This document shows, one piece after another, positions 60,791 to 64,000 of a DNA stretch of 64,000 nt. Position numbers and translations under genes: made by a program. The notes below the pieces were generated by a model. It made no database searches, was not told where the DNA came from, and saw nothing but the letters and a program-made list of their open reading frames with translations. Position 1 is the first letter of the stretch. Each line of letters begins with the position of its first letter. Source of the stretch: JBMNCQ01 sp049366715 (GTDB lineage: Bacteria; Bacillota; Peptococcia; Peptococcales; BICA1-8); contig JBMNCQ010000035.1 of NCBI GenBank assembly GCA_049366715.1, positions 62,001 through 126,000 of the forward strand. The letters run 5' to 3'.

Positions 60791-60816
60791 ATAACCCCAT
60801 GGGCGCATGGGGTTAT
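60791..60816 (-). promoter_or_regulatory. stem-loop between cytochrome c and cytochrome b genes
   Basis: ATAACCCCATG (60791-60801) pairs perfectly with CATGGGGTTAT (60806-60816), loop GGCG. It spans the cytochrome c stop codon and has no T-run, so it may reduce read-through into the cytochrome b gene or protect the mRNA. Confidence 0.65.
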
Positions 60817-61853
60817 TTGGCATCCTTTTTAAGAGCTTTAAGTTTTTTTACAGTCTCAGGATTAATGATCTCTAATTCCTTAGTTCCGGGATTATCGCCA
60901 TATTGATCGTAAGGAACGGCACCGAAGCTGTGGTCCCTGGTGATGTGATTATAGGCATCAGTAGGGTTTTTCCACATAATCTCGTCTCTATTAAATTCCT
61001 GATCTTTATGGCACCTACCACAGTTTTCTGCAAAGGTTCCGTTGAGCATGATTCCCCCCGGGTTAACCTGATGGGAAGTATGACAATTCAAGCAGTTTAC
61101 ATAACCGCTGGTATAGTGGGCGGAAGTAAACCAGTTTCTCGTCCCGTAATGGTTTTCGGCAATGAGATAGTCACCATCTTCAGCTTCGCTAGGCTCACCC
61201 AGGGTGTGACAAGAAATACAGGCCTCTTTGCTGATACTGATTGCTTCTTTCTTCTTGGTCTGCACATGAATACTACCCGGGCCATGACATGTTTCACAGC
61301 TAATGCCCGTTTCCAAATCATTTATTGCAGAATTCTGGACGGTTAAGCCCGGGCTATGACACTGGGCGCATGTGTAGGCTTTGGCTCCCCAATCCCCGGT
61401 TCCGTCGGCATTATAGTCGTTTAAAGATACAGGTTCTAATTTGTAGCCCTGGTCCGTTTTTTCCAGGACGGCCACCCGGTAGTATTCATTAGCAAAGCCT
61501 GCAATTTTAGCAATCACATAATCATCCATCATTACTCCGGCAGAGTCCTGTAAGTTTATTTCCCGGGAACGGGGATTTTCCTTAGCCGTATCATCCCAAA
61601 CAGTTACTTTTTGGTTCCAGTTTACATGATATGTATCTAAAGGTTTAAAGACAGCGGCGTGACTGGTCATCACAAATCCGTTACCTGTCTCCGTGTGGCA
61701 GGTAATACAAGCATCTGAACCAACGTAAGCCGATACTTCCTGTACTTCCCCGGCAGCAATTTTTCCCTTTTCATCAGGATTATTTTTTGCACATCCTGTT
61801 AGTACTAAACCTATGGTCATACATAATAGTATGACAAAGCTGCTCTTGCGCAA
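60813..61853 (-). CDS. hexahaem c-type cytochrome lipoprotein
   Basis: 346 residues from TTG 61853 with AAAGGAGGT upstream. Lipoprotein signal with lipobox LTGC (Cys about 21). Six CxxCH haem-attachment sites in order: CITCH, CAQCH, CETCH, CISCH, CLNCH and CGRCH, plus further His residues as distal ligands. It should sit on the outer face of the membrane. Its partner is the cytochrome b encoded 119 bases downstream. The exact reductase or electron acceptor is not evident. A stem-loop (60791-60816) overlaps its stop codon. Haem genes ahbC and ahbA lie just across the gap. Confidence 0.95.
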   Translation of the reverse strand: MRKSSFVILLCMTIGLVLTGCAKNNPDEKGKIAAGEVQEVSAYVGSDACITCHTETGNGFVMTSHAAVFKPLDTYHVNWNQKVTVWDDTAKENPRSREINLQDSAGVMMDDYVIAKIAGFANEYYRVAVLEKTDQGYKLEPVSLNDYNADGTGDWGAKAYTCAQCHSPGLTVQNSAINDLETGISCETCHGPGSIHVQTKKKEAISISKEACISCHTLGEPSEAEDGDYLIAENHYGTRNWFTSAHYTSGYVNCLNCHTSHQVNPGGIMLNGTFAENCGRCHKDQEFNRDEIMWKNPTDAYNHITRDHSFGAVPYDQYGDNPGTKELEIINPETVKKLKALKKDAK

Positions 61854-62103
61854 GATGAAACCTCCTTTCAGTTAGGATTAGAAAGGTATCCGGACATAAA
61901 TATAATAATTATTTATACAAAACAATAAAATGATAAAAATACGGACGATTATTTATTAATAATATTTATGGCACTGCTAAAATATTGTCTTAATCCTGTG
62001 CATAGAGGGGATAGTAAATATTACCGCTTTTGCTAAGTTAATAAACTTGAAATTCAGGGTAAGAGATAAAAAGCTGCGATATTTTACGCAGGAGGTAAAA
62101 CTG

Positions 62104-62510
62104 ATGGATGTTGTTTTGCTATTCCGTATTCAATTTGCTTTAGCTGCGGGCTTTCATTTTCCTTTTCCGCCTCTCACTATTGGTATGGCCCGGATTATTT
62201 TTATTATGCAAACCTTATCCTGGAAAAGCAAAGCAGAAGTATATGAAAAATAGCGGTCTTTTGGATTAAACGATTGGCAATTCGTTTTGTGGTTGGAGTT
62301 GCCCAGGGATCGTACTGGAATTTCAGTTTGGTACTAACTGGTCCGAATATTCAAGATTTGGGGGTGACTTTCACCGTAATGCTGATTTTAGCTGCCCTGG
62401 GGATGCCGGTGGTAATTTATTATAATGCAGATATTTACCGGAAATTTCAGGAGCCTGTTCCGGAGGCTGCAGCCCAAAATGCAGGCAGGGATATAAAAAT
62501 ATCAAATTAA
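62104..62510 (+). pseudogene. decayed cytochrome bd oxidase gene (cydA 5' part joined to a cydB-like 3' end)
   Basis: From ATG 62104 (CAGGAGG upstream) the frame reads VVLLFRIQFALAAGFHFPFP, PPLTIGMARIIFIMQTLSW, a clear CydA N-terminus. It meets a stop at 62251-62253, but a one-base shift there continues as AVFWIKRLAIRFVVGVAQG, the next CydA segment. About 25 codons later the sequence turns into GVTFTVMLILAALGMPVVIY and ADIYRKF, resembling the CydB C-terminus. So roughly 95% of cydAB is missing and the remainder is frameshifted. The junction and the cydB assignment are from memory of the family. Confidence 0.75.
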
Positions 62511-62619
62511 GCCGGCTGTTATGACTCTTAAATACTTTTTGCCTGTTGGGATAATATTTGATAAAATATTTATGAATATATATAAATATTTTAATTACCT
62601 TAAAATAGGGGGACCCTTT

Positions 62620-63792
62620 GTGATTAGTATTAGTAAACTTCTGGTTGATACAAATAATTTTGGCGATTCATTGAGATATAGTCAGAAATCAAAGGGCACG
62701 AGCCATGGTACGACCCATGGCAGAGGACCCGTAGTTGTCTGGAATTCTACCAAAACCTGTAATTTAAGGTGTGTTCACTGTTATGCAGGTTCCGACAGTA
62801 AAAAATATGCCGGCGAACTTACTACTGAAGAAGCAGTAAAATTCATTGATGATTTAAGAGAGTTTCATGTTCCTGTTCTCCTGATTTCCGGGGGGGAACC
62901 TTTTATGAGGGAGGACATCCTTTATCTTGCCGATTATGCTGCCCGGCAGGGAATCCGGACAACATTTTCTACAAACGGTACTTTAATTACCCGTAAAGTT
63001 GCGAAAAAACTCAAAGAAATCGGGGTCGGCTATGTCGGCATAAGTCTGGATGGCTTAGAAGCTCAGAACGACCTTTTTCGAGGACAGCAGGGGGCTTTTG
63101 CTTCAGCCCTGAGAGGCATTGAAAATTGTTTGGCGGAAGGACAAAAAGTAGGACTGCGTTTCACCATTAACCGGCATAATCTCCAAGAACTGGGCGGAGT
63201 CTTTGACCTCATTGAAGAAGTGAAGATTCCCCGGGTCTGTTTTTATCATCTGGTTTATTCCGGCCGGGGCAGTCAAATGGTTAATGAAGATATTTCCCCG
63301 GAGGAGGCCCGTAGTGCCCTGGATTTAATCATGGATAAGGTCTTATATTTTAAGGAAAAAGGTTTGGATAAAGAAGTATTAACAGTAGATAATCATGCCG
63401 ACGGAGTGTATGTATACCTTAAATTATTAAAAACAGACCCCGGGAGAGCCGCCAAGGTTCTGGAATTATTAAGGCTTAATGGGGGTAATCGGACAGGGAT
63501 TGCCATTGGGGAAGTAGATTGGTTTGGTAATGTGCATCCTGATCAATTCACCCAAAATCATACGTTTGGTAATGTAAAGGAAAAAAAGTTTGGTGAAATC
63601 TGGACAGATACGACTCAGCCTATTTTAAACGGACTTAAAAACCGGAAAGTTTTGTTAAAGGGACGTTGTGCCCGGTGTAAATGGCTGGATATTTGCAACG
63701 GCAATTTTAGAGCCAGAGCGGAAGCTGTTTCAGGTGATTTTTGGGGTCCGGACCCTGCGTGTTATCTAACGGATAAAGAGATTGGTGCGTAA
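62620..63792 (+). CDS. ahbC: AhbC-type radical SAM protein (12,18-didecarboxysiroheme deacetylase)
   Basis: 390 residues from GTG 62620 (AGGGGGA upstream), chosen because family members begin with ISISKLL and YGDSLRY-like residues; an ATG at 62521 would add a foreign-looking 33-residue tail. The radical SAM cluster motif is CNLRCVHC, followed by the SAM-binding GGEPF. A C-terminal Cys set (CARCKWLDIC, later C in DPAC) fits the auxiliary cluster. It removes acetate side chains of didecarboxysiroheme to make Fe-coproporphyrin in the siroheme-dependent haem pathway. NirJ-like homologues are the alternative, but the ahbA gene next to it supports ahbC. Confidence 0.88.
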   Translation: MISISKLLVDTNNFGDSLRYSQKSKGTSHGTTHGRGPVVVWNSTKTCNLRCVHCYAGSDSKKYAGELTTEEAVKFIDDLREFHVPVLLISGGEPFMREDILYLADYAARQGIRTTFSTNGTLITRKVAKKLKEIGVGYVGISLDGLEAQNDLFRGQQGAFASALRGIENCLAEGQKVGLRFTINRHNLQELGGVFDLIEEVKIPRVCFYHLVYSGRGSQMVNEDISPEEARSALDLIMDKVLYFKEKGLDKEVLTVDNHADGVYVYLKLLKTDPGRAAKVLELLRLNGGNRTGIAIGEVDWFGNVHPDQFTQNHTFGNVKEKKFGEIWTDTTQPILNGLKNRKVLLKGRCARCKWLDICNGNFRARAEAVSGDFWGPDPACYLTDKEIGA

Positions 63793-63807
63793 GAAGGGCG
63801 GTAAAAT

Positions 63808-64000
63808 ATGGATTGTATTGATAAGCAGCTGTTAACCATTATTCAAAAGGATTTTCCTGTCTGTCCCCAGCCTTTTCAAGAACTAGGGAAAATCTTAGGG
63901 ATATCTGAAAATGAAACAATTGAAAGGGTAAAAAAACTTAAAGAACTAGGAATTATCAGGCGTCTGGGAGGAATTTTTGATTCCCGCAAGCTGGGCTATC
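63808..64000 (+). CDS. ahbA: siroheme decarboxylase subunit AhbA-type (Lrp/AsnC fold), truncated by window end
   Basis: ATG 63808 with AAGGGCGG upstream; 64 residues are visible. MDCIDKQLLTIIQKDFPVCP and LGKILGISENETIERVKKLK form an Lrp/AsnC-type helix-turn-helix, and RRLGGIFDSRKLGY is typical of AhbA/AhbB, which decarboxylate siroheme. NirD/L-type proteins are close relatives. It starts 15 bases after ahbC, so they are one operon; ahbB is expected next, outside the window. Confidence 0.85.
   Translation, partial: MDCIDKQLLTIIQKDFPVCPQPFQELGKILGISENETIERVKKLKELGIIRRLGGIFDSRKLGY

Noticed and set aside
62274..62510. 78-codon frame read as an independent small membrane protein
   Set aside because: Its 5' part continues CydA after a frameshift and its 3' part resembles CydB, so it is better explained as part of the decayed cytochrome bd gene.

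Overview
The window looks like a chromosomal segment of a strictly anaerobic, low-to-moderate GC Gram-positive bacterium of the class Clostridia, most like Desulfotomaculum, Desulfitobacterium or Thermincola relatives. This rests on gene content and style: a T-box before valS, Rex, the mreBCD-mrdA-minCDE-rodA block, multihaem cytochrome c, the siroheme-dependent haem route (ahbC, ahbA), strong GGAGG ribosome binding sites and many TTG or GTG starts. I saw no rRNA, tRNA, CRISPR array, prophage or intact transposase.

Layout. 1-800: 5' part of a lipoprotein of the NitT/TauT binding-protein type (minus strand). 0.9-6 kb: a TIGR04086-like membrane protein, a valine T-box, valS and folC. 6.3-11.3 kb: a SPOR protein, rex, then a five-gene DRTGG / CBS-ATPase / DRTGG / PHP / ATPase module of the kind I recall beside [FeFe] hydrogenases, here without a hydrogenase. 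11.6-21.4 kb: DUF4321, maf, radC, mreBCD, mrdA, minCDE and rodA, the shape and division block. 21.5-22.9 kb: a rhomboid protease and a 45-residue Cys-rich protein between near-identical inverted repeats. 23-25.3 kb: an exported protein of unclear function and an ATP-grasp ligase. 25.6-34 kb: phosphate uptake (Na/Pi cotransporter, PhoR-like kinase without a partner regulator, pstSCAB, phoU), then degV on the minus strand.

35-47 kb is accessory metabolism: a TRAP transporter (dctPQM) with an acid-sugar dehydratase-like enolase-superfamily enzyme and a GntR regulator; a cytoplasmic DszB-like desulfinase homologue; tatC; a PRC-barrel/amphipathic-helix protein; and a split YeeE-TusA-YeeE thiosulfate/sulfur-transfer operon with a convergent LysR gene. 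47.7-57 kb, mainly minus strand: pyruvate carboxylase and a ppx-ppk-ppx polyphosphate operon whose upstream region carries three PhoP-box-like repeats at 11-bp spacing. 57-64 kb: a HEAT-like protein, an H-NOX chemoreceptor whose heme-pocket residues fit an oxygen sensor, a hexahaem lipoprotein cytochrome c with a membrane cytochrome b, a decayed cytochrome bd gene, and ahbC-ahbA (the latter cut by the window end).

How it fits together: phosphate uptake and polyphosphate turnover appear to share Pho control. The cytochrome and haem genes form a respiratory neighbourhood that has lost its bd oxidase but kept an O2-sensing chemoreceptor. Two sulfur-related loci lie within 5 kb of each other. Short dispersed intergenic repeats recur in at least five gaps and make up most of the non-coding sequence between 1.8 and 23 kb.
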